12,957 bases of DNA. Origin: Trueperaceae bacterium. Its GTDB lineage: Bacteria > Deinococcota > Deinococci > Deinococcales > Trueperaceae. The notes under the pieces were generated by a model. That model was not told the DNA's origin. It ran no database searches and saw only the letters and a program-made list of their open reading frames with translations. The translations under genes were made by a program, and so were the position numbers. The DNA lies in NCBI GenBank assembly GCA_024636105.1, contig JAGXHO010000061.1, positions 1-12,957 of the forward strand. The letters run 5' to 3'. Shown one piece after another: positions 6,861 to 12,957 of this stretch (the stretch's first letter is position 1; each line of letters begins with the position of its first letter).

Positions 6861-8805
6861 ACGGGCGGTCGAAGAAGAACTGCTCGGGCCGCGCGTCGCC
6901 CGGCGTGCGCAGCGGCCAGTCGTTGGCCACCACGAGCGGGACGTTGCGCAGGTCCTCGTTGACGACCACGACGCCCTGGATCATGGGGGTCAGGCCGACG
7001 GTGCCGATGCCGAAGAGCTCGGGCGAGGTGATGGTGAAGAGTTCCTTGGCAAGGGCGATCTGCTGCTCGACGCCCACGGTCTTGGCCTCTTCGATGATGT
7101 CGACGATGCGCTTGATGCTGCCCGTGGGCTCGATGCCGCGCTCGCCGCCCGTGGCGTACCAGGTGCGGGTCTCGACCGCGAAGATCGTGGCCGGGTCGGA
7201 GCGGGGGTCGACCTTCGGGTTACCGGTGAAGGGGAACGCCGTGGTGTCGTCGTTCCAGATCTCCATGATCAGCTCGTTGCTGTCGCGCATGGTGAAGTGC
7301 GCCGTGCGCTCGCGGACCTGGACATCGGTGTTCAGGCCGAGCGCGTCCCAGTTCGAGGCGACCAGCTGCGCCACGTCCGGCCAGGGGCCGAAGGCGGGGA
7401 CGACCGAGATCTCGAGGCGCAGCGGGGCGCCGCTCGGCAGCGTGCGCTTGCCGTCGGCGCCGCGGGCGAGGCCGAGGCCATCGAGGATGAGGTTCGCTTG
7501 GGCGACGTCGAGCTCGGTGTGGCGGGTCGCTGCCTCGTCGCCCGGGTAGTACGGGTGCCAGGGGGCCGGGACGGGCTGGCGGATCTCGCCGAGTCCGAGG
7601 AAGGCCGACTCGCGGATCTCGTCGCGGTCGATGCCGATCGAGAGGGCGATGCGGAAGTCGCGGTTGGCGAGCAGGGCACCGAGTTCGGGGTTGATCGTGT
7701 ACTGCTGGTTGACCCAGACGGCCGCGTCGCTGCCGCCGAAGGTCGGCCACGTGATCACGCGGTAGCCCGAGCGCTCGGCGTTCTCGACGAGCACGGGGTA
7801 GTTGGGCATCTGGATGTGGCGCGCCTGGAAGTCGAACTCGCCGGCGACGGCCGCGAAGTTCAGCGATTGCGCGTCGGCGAAGAAGCGGAACTGCACGTCG
7901 TCGATGTACGGGAGCTGGTTGCCCTCGGGGTCGACGCCGATGTAGTACGGGTTGCGGCGGATGGTGAAGATCGGGTCGGAGACCGTCGACTCGAACGGGA
8001 TCCACGCGGCCATCGAGGGGCGCTCGGGGTTCGAGATCGGCAGCGCCTTGTCCATGAACAGCTGGGTCCAGGTGGTGTACCCGGCGGCGGCGACCATGGC
8101 GTCGAGCTCGGCCGCGTCGGCGAAGTCGGGGTGGAACTGCTGCAGGTAGTGGCCGGGCTGGAAGGCGGCCAGGGTGCGGTCGCCGCCGTCGCGGAAGGTC
8201 AGCTCGGTGAGGAACAGCGTGTTCGGGAAGTCGAACTCGAAGCGCACCGTGTAATCGTCGACGCGCACGAGGTTCGCCAGGCTGCCGTCGCTGTTCGCGA
8301 GCCAGGTGGGCACGGAGGGCGTCAGGTCGGTGTTGCGCACCGTGGAATCGAACCAGAAGGTGATCGCGTCGGCCGTGAACGGGGCGCCATCGGACCACTT
8401 GGCCCCCGGACGCAGGTGGAGCGTCCACTGGTGGAAGTCATCGGAGTTCTCCCACGACTCGACGATGTGGGGGACGATCTCGCTCCCAGTGGTGTTGAAG
8501 CGGACGAGGCTGTCGTAGACGACGCGGACGTAGTTGTTCGAGTCCGCCGGACCGGTGAATGCGCGCCGCAGCACGCCGCCGTACTGACCGATCTCGTCGA
8601 CCGTCTGGATGACGAGCGGGTTCTCGGGGAGGCGCTCCTCGACCGGCGGGAGCTCACCGGCCGCGACGCGCGCTGCGAGCATGGGGGCTTCGTTGTAGGG
8701 CTGAGCGAACGCCGTGGTGCCGAGCGCGAGCAGCGCGGCGACCGCGACCACCCACCATCGGCGCCCGGAGGGCTCCGTCCTGAGCGATGTCGTGACCTGG
8801 TTCAT
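6859..8805 (-). CDS. Periplasmic solute-binding protein (SBP_bac_5 family), probable oligosaccharide binder
   Basis: 648 residues. A type I signal peptide is clear: basic stretch to Arg16, hydrophobic core at about 17-29, AFA at 32-34, and cleavage before Gln35. There is no lipobox Cys. The mature protein shows the family's hallmarks: LPPVEERLPENPLV at 52-65, QYGG at 74-77, and LRPGAKWSDGAPFTADAITF at 131-150. Later NPYYIGVDPEGNQLPYIDDV and a DVAQANLILD lobe segment are seen. Peptide binders of this fold are usually about 530-540 residues; this longer form with YGG and many aromatic residues resembles those assigned to oligosaccharides (for example AgpA of Sinorhizobium, known for alpha-galactosides). 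The ligand is not readable from sequence. The ATG at 8805 follows AAAGGAG by 5 nt. It is the first gene of the transporter operon, behind a probable repressed promoter. Confidence 0.93.
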   Translation of the reverse strand: MNQVTTSLRTEPSGRRWWVVAVAALLALGTTAFAQPYNEAPMLAARVAAGELPPVEERLPENPLVIQTVDEIGQYGGVLRRAFTGPADSNNYVRVVYDSLVRFNTTGSEIVPHIVESWENSDDFHQWTLHLRPGAKWSDGAPFTADAITFWFDSTVRNTDLTPSVPTWLANSDGSLANLVRVDDYTVRFEFDFPNTLFLTELTFRDGGDRTLAAFQPGHYLQQFHPDFADAAELDAMVAAAGYTTWTQLFMDKALPISNPERPSMAAWIPFESTVSDPIFTIRRNPYYIGVDPEGNQLPYIDDVQFRFFADAQSLNFAAVAGEFDFQARHIQMPNYPVLVENAERSGYRVITWPTFGGSDAAVWVNQQYTINPELGALLANRDFRIALSIGIDRDEIRESAFLGLGEIRQPVPAPWHPYYPGDEAATRHTELDVAQANLILDGLGLARGADGKRTLPSGAPLRLEISVVPAFGPWPDVAQLVASNWDALGLNTDVQVRERTAHFTMRDSNELIMEIWNDDTTAFPFTGNPKVDPRSDPATIFAVETRTWYATGGERGIEPTGSIKRIVDIIEEAKTVGVEQQIALAKELFTITSPELFGIGTVGLTPMIQGVVVVNEDLRNVPLVVANDWPLRTPGDARPEQFFFDRP

Positions 8806-8944
8806 GCGAGCTCCTTTCGAGGGAGGGCTTCGTACGGACGGGGCGTCGGCGACGCCACGACCCTGCGGGCCATGCCATGCGCCGAGGTCCCGGCGTACCC
8901 ATCGGACGGTTCGCTGCGCTGGCGGCCACCGCGCGGCCGGACAA

Positions 8945-8958
8945 CGTTAGCGATAACG
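8945..8958. promoter_or_regulatory. LacI-family operator O1 (transporter operon)
   Basis: CGTTAGCGATAACG: inverted 5-bp arms CGTTA/TAACG around a four-base centre that holds the central CG typical of LacI-family operators. It lies about 12-25 nt after the predicted transcription start of the transporter operon, a position where a bound repressor blocks transcription. The same arms recur at 9127 and 11707. Confidence 0.82.
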
Positions 8959-8976
8959 AGTTTCGATCTGCCTCGG

Positions 8977-9006
8977 AACGTAGCACGTGCTGCGAAGCCC
9001 GGTCAA
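8977..9006 (-). promoter_or_regulatory. Probable sigma-70 promoter of the transporter/nag operon
   Basis: On the minus strand TTGACC (9006-9001) is a good -35 box, and TACGTT (8982-8977) follows after 18 nt as a weak -10 box (TAnnnT). The predicted start is near 8970, just ahead of operator O1. The -10 match is only 3 of 6, so the exact start is uncertain; the support comes mainly from the -35 and the operator placement. Confidence 0.55.
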
Positions 9007-9124
9007 GGAGCGCCGCCGGAGACGGCGTTCATGTTCGAGAGACGACGCGACCGACACGCGTTAACGCCCGCGGCCGAGGCGTCCCGACGGAGGCTCGGTG
9101 CCCCGCGCGACGGGGCTCCCCCCG

Positions 9125-9142
9125 CACGTTAGCGTTAACGTG
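9125..9142. promoter_or_regulatory. LacI-family operator O2 (distal)
   Basis: CACGTTAGCGTTAACGTG is a perfect inverted repeat with 7-bp arms and a central CG; its inner 14 bases differ from O1 at one position. It is centred 182 bp upstream of O1 and about 38 bp past the epimerase stop codon. It could be an auxiliary operator for DNA looping or act on an unrecognised promoter. Confidence 0.8.
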
Positions 9143-9179
9143 AACGGACCTCGCGGCCCGCGATCTTCCGGTGCGCGCG

Positions 9180-10469
9180 TCAGGCAAGGCGGGTGCGCGC
9201 ATCGACCCCCTCGCGCAGCAGCTCGATGAGCAGCAGCAGGTTGCGGGTCACGTGGTACGGGTCCTTCACCGGCAGCCCGACCACCTTCGAGACCGGCCGG
9301 CCTTGGCGGTCGCGGATGGCGATCCACTCCCCGACCGCGGGGTCGGGGTTCGGGAAGGTCGCGAAGGTGTACGCATGGACCTCGTCGTGCATCGCGCGCA
9401 ACGACGCCTCGCCGGTGGCCGCTTCGGCGAGCAGCGCCGCGTAGAGCGTCTCGGAGTGCGGCCACCAGATCTTGGTGTCCCAGCTGTCCTGGATCAGCTG
9501 CTCGAAGGGGCCGTCGACCGGCCCGTGCGGCGCGGGGCCGTCGGGGCCGGGCATCACGTAGCGGAACAGACCCCCGAACTCGCGGTCCCAACCGGCCTCG
9601 AACGACGCGCGCAGCACGCGCACGGCCGTCGCCACCGCGTCGGCGCGGCCGTGGGTCAGGGCCTGCTCCAGCACGAACCACATCGACTCGATCGCGTGGC
9701 CGGGGGTCACGTGGCGCGCGAGCAGGGTATCGGGCGCGGCCGGCCAGACGACCTCCTGGACCAGCCCGTCGGGGCGCACGAAGCCGTCGAGCACGGCGTC
9801 CATGTCGGCGAGCGCGTCGCGGGCCAGGTCGCCCTCGCGGGCGTGGCCCGCCGCGCGCGCGGCGCGCTCGAGCTCCTGCGCGACGTTCAGCATGATCATC
9901 GGCCAGGCGTGGGCGCGGCTGCCCGGCGGCAGCGGGTACGGCTCGCTGCGGACCGTGCCGGCAGCCAGGCGCGCGCGCAGAGCGTCGTAGCTCACCAGCG
10001 CCCGCTCCAGGTAGGCGGCCTCGCCGGTCGCACGCGCGACGCCCGCCAACCCCAGGATCACGAAGCCGTCGCCGAAGAAGCTCAGGTCGTGGCCCTTGCC
10101 CGGCAGGAACTCCTTCTTGGTACCGTCGGCCGCCAGCAGGTACGCGACCGAGCCGTTGGGCAGGAAGGCGTGCTCGAGCAGGAAGTCGGCGGTGCGGCGC
10201 GCGTGGGCGCGCAGCGGCTCGGCGTCGACGCGCAGCAGTCCGCGGTCGGCCATGCGCGCCGCGTGCGCCAGCGTCCACGCCCAGCGCGCCTGCGACCAGA
10301 CGAACTTGTCGTCGCTCACCCGGCGCCCGGTCTCGTTCTCCAGGCAGGTGAACACCCCGCCGCGCTCGGCGTCGACCGCGCGCTCGAACCAGAAGGGAAG
10401 GATCGCATGCTCCAGGTGGTCCAGGTAGAAGTCGGCCAGCGCCGCGCGCGTGGCCCCCGCCGCGCGCAT
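9180..10469 (-). CDS. AGE-family sugar 2-epimerase/isomerase
   Basis: 429 residues from the chosen ATG, an (alpha/alpha)6-barrel of the N-acylglucosamine 2-epimerase family (GlcNAc/ManNAc 2-epimerase, mannose isomerase, mannose or cellobiose 2-epimerase). Visible family segments are DAERGGVFTCL at 33-43, KFVWSQARWAWTLA at 55-68, FFGDGFVILGL at 131-141, HAWPMIMLN at 187-195, TPGHAIESMWFVLE at 255-268, KIWWPHSETLYA at 333-344 and KDPYHVTRN at 402-410. The histidines at 258 and 338 are candidates for the acid/base residues. The exact substrate cannot be read out; with NagA and NagB nearby, interconversion of an N-acetylhexosamine is plausible, but mannose-type activity is equally compatible. Neither the ATG at 10469 nor the one at 10529 has a good ribosome-binding site; 10469 fits the family's usual N-terminus. 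It is divergent from uxuA and points toward the transporter operon. Confidence 0.88.
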   Translation of the reverse strand: MRAAGATRAALADFYLDHLEHAILPFWFERAVDAERGGVFTCLENETGRRVSDDKFVWSQARWAWTLAHAARMADRGLLRVDAEPLRAHARRTADFLLEHAFLPNGSVAYLLAADGTKKEFLPGKGHDLSFFGDGFVILGLAGVARATGEAAYLERALVSYDALRARLAAGTVRSEPYPLPPGSRAHAWPMIMLNVAQELERAARAAGHAREGDLARDALADMDAVLDGFVRPDGLVQEVVWPAAPDTLLARHVTPGHAIESMWFVLEQALTHGRADAVATAVRVLRASFEAGWDREFGGLFRYVMPGPDGPAPHGPVDGPFEQLIQDSWDTKIWWPHSETLYAALLAEAATGEASLRAMHDEVHAYTFATFPNPDPAVGEWIAIRDRQGRPVSKVVGLPVKDPYHVTRNLLLLIELLREGVDARTRLA

Positions 10470-10615
10470 CACGCGGCCATCCGGCGCGCGGCGCGCGCTG
10501 GGGCGGGGGACGTCGCGGGTCGGCTGCATGCGGTCGGTGCGGGCGCGAGTGGGCTCATGCGGACCATCATGCAGGCTGGCGCCGGGGCGCTTCCCCGTTG
10601 TCCCGGGGTGGCGCA

Positions 10616-11695
10616 GTGAACTGGACGCTGCGCTGGTTCGGCCCACACGACCCGGTTCCGCTCGCGCACCTGCGCCAGGTGCCCGGGCTCGACGGCGTCG
10701 TCACCGCGCTCGCCGACGTGCCCGCGGGCACCCCGTGGAGCCGCGCGCAGGTGGGGGCGCACGCCGCCCGGATCGAAGAACACGGGCTGCGCTGGAGCGT
10801 GGTCGAGAGCATCCCGGTGAGCGAGGCGATCAAGACCGGCGGTCCCGAGCGCGACGACCACGTCGCCGCTTGGGCCGAGAGCCTGCGCGCGGTGGCCGAC
10901 GCGGGCGTCGCCACCGTCTGCTACAACTTCATGCCCGTCTTCGACTGGATGCGCACCGACTTCGCGATGCCGCTCGGCGATGGCTCGAACGCGATGGCCT
11001 ACGACGAGGCGGCGCTGCGGCGCATCGACCTCGCGGCCGGGATGCCGCGCCTGGAGGCGTGGGCGCAGGGGTACACGGCGGCGGAGCTGCGCGCCGCGCT
11101 CGACCGCTACGCCGACGTCGACGAGGCGCGCCTGCTCGAGCACCTGAGCGCGTTCCTGCGCGACGTGGTGCCGATCGCCGAGGTGCTCGGGGTGCGGCTC
11201 GCGATCCACCCCGACGACCCGCCCTGGTCGATCTTCGGGCTGCCGCGCATCGTGAGCGACGCTGCGGGGATCCGCCGCGTGCTCGAGGCGGTCGACAGCC
11301 CCGCCAACGCCCTGACGTTCTGCGCGGGCGCCCTGGGCGCCCGCGCCGACAACGACCTCGTCGCGATGGCGACGGCGTTCGCGCCGCGGATCGCCTTCGT
11401 CCACGCCCGCAACGTGCGCCGCACGGGCGCGCGCGACTTCCACGAGACCGCCCACCTGCGCGGGGCCGGCGACGTCGACTTGGGCGGCGTGCTCGCGGCG
11501 CTCGTCGACGCCGGCGTCGACGTGCCGCTGCGCCCGGACCACGGGCGCATGATCTGGGGCGAGACCGGCATCCCGGGGTACGGACTCCACGACCGCGCGA
11601 TCGGGCTCGCCTACCTGCAAGGGCTGGTCGAGGGTTTCGAACGCCGCCGCCCCGCGGTGGCCGCGGCACCCCCCTTCCCTACCGCAGAGGTTTGA
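10616..11695 (+). CDS. uxuA: Mannonate dehydratase
   Basis: 359 residues, the short form of UxuA (E. coli is about 394). It dehydrates D-mannonate to 2-keto-3-deoxygluconate in the glucuronate branch. The start MNWTLRWFGPHDPV matches the family's N-terminus, so the GTG at 10616 is chosen over an in-frame TTG at 10598; GGGG lies 7 nt upstream. Segments seen are VVESIPV 62-68, VCYNFMPVFDWMRTD 101-115, IHPDDPP 197-203, FCAGALGARADND 235-247, FVHARNV 261-267, FHETAHLRG 275-283 and LRPDHGR 305-311. His198, Cys236, His263 and Asp308 fall where UxuA structures place the Mn ligands. All key residues appear intact. It is divergent from the epimerase gene. Its stop codon overlaps the -35 box of the lacI promoter. 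Confidence 0.95.
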   Translation: MNWTLRWFGPHDPVPLAHLRQVPGLDGVVTALADVPAGTPWSRAQVGAHAARIEEHGLRWSVVESIPVSEAIKTGGPERDDHVAAWAESLRAVADAGVATVCYNFMPVFDWMRTDFAMPLGDGSNAMAYDEAALRRIDLAAGMPRLEAWAQGYTAAELRAALDRYADVDEARLLEHLSAFLRDVVPIAEVLGVRLAIHPDDPPWSIFGLPRIVSDAAGIRRVLEAVDSPANALTFCAGALGARADNDLVAMATAFAPRIAFVHARNVRRTGARDFHETAHLRGAGDVDLGGVLAALVDAGVDVPLRPDHGRMIWGETGIPGYGLHDRAIGLAYLQGLVEGFERRRPAVAAAPPFPTAEV

Positions 11696-11719
11696 CTTAG
11701 ACTCACCGTTATCGATAAC
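11692..11719 (+). promoter_or_regulatory. Probable lacI promoter, -35 inside the uxuA stop
   Basis: TTGACT (11692-11697; 5 of 6 to consensus) contains the uxuA TGA at 11693-11695. GATAAC (11714-11719; 4 of 6) follows after 16 nt as a -10 box and is inside operator O3. Predicted start is near 11727, leaving a leader of about 46 nt before the GTG of lacI. Confidence 0.6.
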
Positions 11720-11720
11720 G
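11707..11720. promoter_or_regulatory. LacI-family operator O3 (lacI autoregulation)
   Basis: CGTTATCGATAACG is a perfect 14-bp palindrome with a central CG and the same CGTTA/TAACG arms as O1 and O2. It covers the predicted -10 box of the lacI promoter, so binding should block transcription of lacI and the gene after it. Confidence 0.83.
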
Positions 11721-11772
11721 CGCCAGGGTTCGCCGGGTCGCACGACCCAGCGGCCGCGCGGGAGGGGCGCCG

Positions 11773-12822
11773 GTGCCAGGAGCCGACCACACCTCACGGA
11801 CGACGCTCGCCGACGTCGCGGCCCACGTGGGCGTGTCGGTGATGACGGTCTCGCGCGTCGTCAACGAGCGGCCCGGCGTCGGCCAAGGCACGCGCGACCG
11901 CGTCCGCGCCGCCGTGGCAGCGCTCGGGTACCGGCCCAACATCGTCGCGCGCGGCCTCAAGGTCGAGCGCTCGCGCACCATCGGCCTGCTCGTCCCCGAC
12001 GTCACCAACCCGTACTTCCCCGAGATCGTCCGCGGGGCCGAGGACGTGGCCATCCGCCGCGGCTACATCCTGCTGCTCACGAACGTCATCGAGGACGTCG
12101 ACCGCGAGGTCGCCGCCTTCGAGGCCTTCGAGGACCGCCGGGTCGAGGGGGTGATCGCCTGCAGCCCACGCCTCGACGACGAGCGCCTCGATGCGCTGCT
12201 GCGCCGCCACCCCGCGGCGGTGGTCGTCAACCGCCGTTCCCGTCCCGACGCCGCCGGCTCGGTGCGCATCGACCACGAACACGGCGCGCGGATGCTCGTG
12301 CGCCACTTGGCCGCCATCGGCTGCCGCCGGCTCGCGGTGCTCGCCGGCCCGAGCGATTCGCACGCCGGCCGCGAGCGGCTGCTCGGATTCGACCGCGAAG
12401 CGCGCGAACGCGGCCTCGAGCTCCCGCCGGAGCTCATCGTCCACGGGCCCCCCACCGTCGAGGGCGGTGCCCGCGTCGCCCGCGAGCTGCTCGAGCGCGA
12501 GCCGGCGATCGACGCCCTGGTGGGCTTCAACGACTTGGTCGCCGCCGGCGCGCTGCAAGCCGCCGCCGAGGTCGGTCGCGCCGTCCCCGACGACCTGGTG
12601 GTCACCGGGTACGACGACATCCTGTTCGCGCGGATGTTCACGCCCGCGCTGACCACGGTCCACGCCCCCACGTACGACCTCGGCCGCCTGGCGGCCACGA
12701 TGCTGTTCGACCGCATGCAAGGGCGCGGTCGCGGCGTCGACATCGTGCTGCAGCCCGAACTGGTGCTGCGCGCCTCGTCCGCCCGGCCGCCCACGACGAC
12801 CACCGAAAGGACCCCCCGATGA
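11773..12822 (+). CDS. LacI-family transcriptional repressor
   Basis: 349 residues. The N-terminal helix-turn-helix TLADVAAHVGVSVMTVSRVV is at 11-30, followed by the hinge segment GYRPNIVARGLK at 52-63. The recognition helix has Val23-Met24 where LacI has Tyr17-Gln18, with Arg28 matching LacI Arg22. The sugar-binding core shows TIGLLVPDVTNPYFPEIVRG at 69-88, VRIDHEHGARMLVRHL at 164-179, and GFNDLVAAGALQAAAEVG at 251-268 before VPDDLVVTGYDD. The GTG at 11773 follows GGAGG by 7 nt. The three palindromes O1-O3, one in its own promoter, are the likely targets. The effector is probably an intermediate of the uronate or amino-sugar route, which is inference. The stop overlaps the next gene's ATG (ATGA), so the two are coupled. 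Confidence 0.94.
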   Translation: MPGADHTSRTTLADVAAHVGVSVMTVSRVVNERPGVGQGTRDRVRAAVAALGYRPNIVARGLKVERSRTIGLLVPDVTNPYFPEIVRGAEDVAIRRGYILLLTNVIEDVDREVAAFEAFEDRRVEGVIACSPRLDDERLDALLRRHPAAVVVNRRSRPDAAGSVRIDHEHGARMLVRHLAAIGCRRLAVLAGPSDSHAGRERLLGFDREARERGLELPPELIVHGPPTVEGGARVARELLEREPAIDALVGFNDLVAAGALQAAAEVGRAVPDDLVVTGYDDILFARMFTPALTTVHAPTYDLGRLAATMLFDRMQGRGRGVDIVLQPELVLRASSARPPTTTTERTPR

Positions 12823-12957
12823 CCGAGCCCGGTTCCGATGCCCTCCGAGCGCGCGCCGAAGCGCTGGCGCACGACGCGTTCTCCGCCAGCGTGCGGCGCA
12901 CCGGCGACCTGGTCGCCTGGCTCGAGGCCGACCCGGCGCGACCGGGCCACCGGCGCC
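12819..12957 (+). CDS. Unknown protein, N-terminal 46 codons only
   Basis: The ATG at 12819 overlaps the lacI stop by 4 nt, with AAAGGA 7 nt upstream, so a real start is well supported. The visible 46 residues begin MTEPGSDALRARAEALAHDA and continue to the right edge with no stop. The segment looks like a soluble amphipathic helix rich in Ala, Arg and Asp, with no signal peptide. I do not recognise a family. Because it is coupled to the regulator, it may belong to the same pathway, for example a hydrolase or kinase that the pathway still lacks here, but nothing in the residues proves this. Confidence 0.75.
   Translation, partial: MTEPGSDALRARAEALAHDAFSASVRRTGDLVAWLEADPARPGHRR

Larger units (their letters stand above)
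8806..9179. other. Control region between the epimerase gene and the transporter operon
   Basis: 374 bp without a supported gene. It holds a probable minus-strand promoter (8977-9006), two LacI-type operator palindromes (8945-8958 and 9127-9140), a leader of about 165 nt with a GGCGTC/GACGCC hairpin at 8842-8856, and the strong ribosome-binding site AAAGGAG just before 8805. A GCCCCG/CGGGGC stem at 9100-9116 lies between the two operators and could mark the 3' end of the epimerase transcript, but lacks a U-tract. Open frames crossing this region on the plus strand have no protein family features. Confidence 0.75.

Noticed and set aside
2376..8805. Simple dipeptide/oligopeptide permease operon
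   Set aside because: Family membership alone would allow it, but the long binding protein, the DppC extra loop and the coupled nag and uronate genes favour a sugar oligomer; peptide transport is kept only as an alternative.
9058..9067. GCGTTAACGC as a fourth LacI operator
   Set aside because: A 10-bp palindrome with TA at its centre; it lacks the four-base spacer with central CG shared by the three accepted sites.
9100..9116. Rho-independent terminator after the epimerase gene
   Set aside because: The GCCCCG/CGGGGC stem has only 6 bp and no T-tract on either strand.
6610..9132. 840-codon open frame on the plus strand across the binding-protein gene
   Set aside because: It is antisense to a gene with clear signal peptide and family motifs; its translation is Arg/Gly/Val/Asp-rich low complexity, a usual by-product of very high GC.
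10583..10608. Mutually exclusive CGGGG/CCCCG hairpins before uxuA as a riboswitch-like control
   Set aside because: Five-base GC stems occur by chance in DNA this rich in GC, and no conserved RNA motif is recognisable.

Overview
The window is very GC-rich (by eye close to 70%) and densely packed bacterial DNA. The substrate-binding protein has a plain type I signal peptide rather than a lipobox, which suits a diderm with a periplasm. Together with the GC content and gene style, a Deinococcota-like (for example Trueperaceae-like) host is possible, but that is a guess.

Layout. A long minus-strand operon runs from about 8970 down to the left edge: a large solute-binding protein (8805-6859), two permeases (6716-5727, 5734-4580), two ATPases (4605-3505, 3515-2376), N-acetylglucosamine-6-phosphate deacetylase NagA (2379-1111), a NagB-like glucosamine-6-phosphate deaminase (1114-341), and the first 86 residues of an SDR that resembles SDR-type D-mannonate oxidoreductases (258-1). 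From the permeases to NagB every junction overlaps by 4 to 26 nt, so these genes are translationally coupled. Upstream, also on the minus strand, lies an AGE-family sugar epimerase/isomerase (10469-9180). Divergent from it on the plus strand are mannonate dehydratase uxuA (10616-11695), a LacI-family regulator (11773-12822), and a third gene that overlaps lacI by 4 nt and leaves the window after 46 codons.

How the genes fit together. The transporter is of the Dpp/Opp type, but its subunits (a ~650-residue binding protein with a YGG motif, and a DppC-like permease with a long extra loop) look like the branch that imports oligosaccharides. The enzymes cover amino-sugar catabolism (NagA, NagB) and hexuronate catabolism (probable mannonate oxidoreductase, UxuA). 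The best single explanation is uptake and breakdown of an oligosaccharide holding both an N-acetylhexosamine and a hexuronic acid, such as a glycosaminoglycan fragment or a bacterial exopolysaccharide repeat. Glycosidase, sugar kinase, uronate isomerase and KDG enzymes are not visible here.

Regulation. Three near-identical palindromes with a central CG, of the form CGTTAnCGnTAACG, lie at 8945-8958, 9127-9140 and 11707-11720. The first sits just after a probable promoter for the transporter operon. The second lies 182 bp upstream of it. The third overlaps the -10 box of a probable lacI promoter whose -35 box is embedded in the uxuA stop codon. The simplest reading is one LacI protein that controls the operon and itself.

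Other structure. A perfect 36-bp palindrome lies directly after the binding-protein gene. An in-frame, AT-containing 18-bp tandem palindromic repeat has expanded a loop in NagA.
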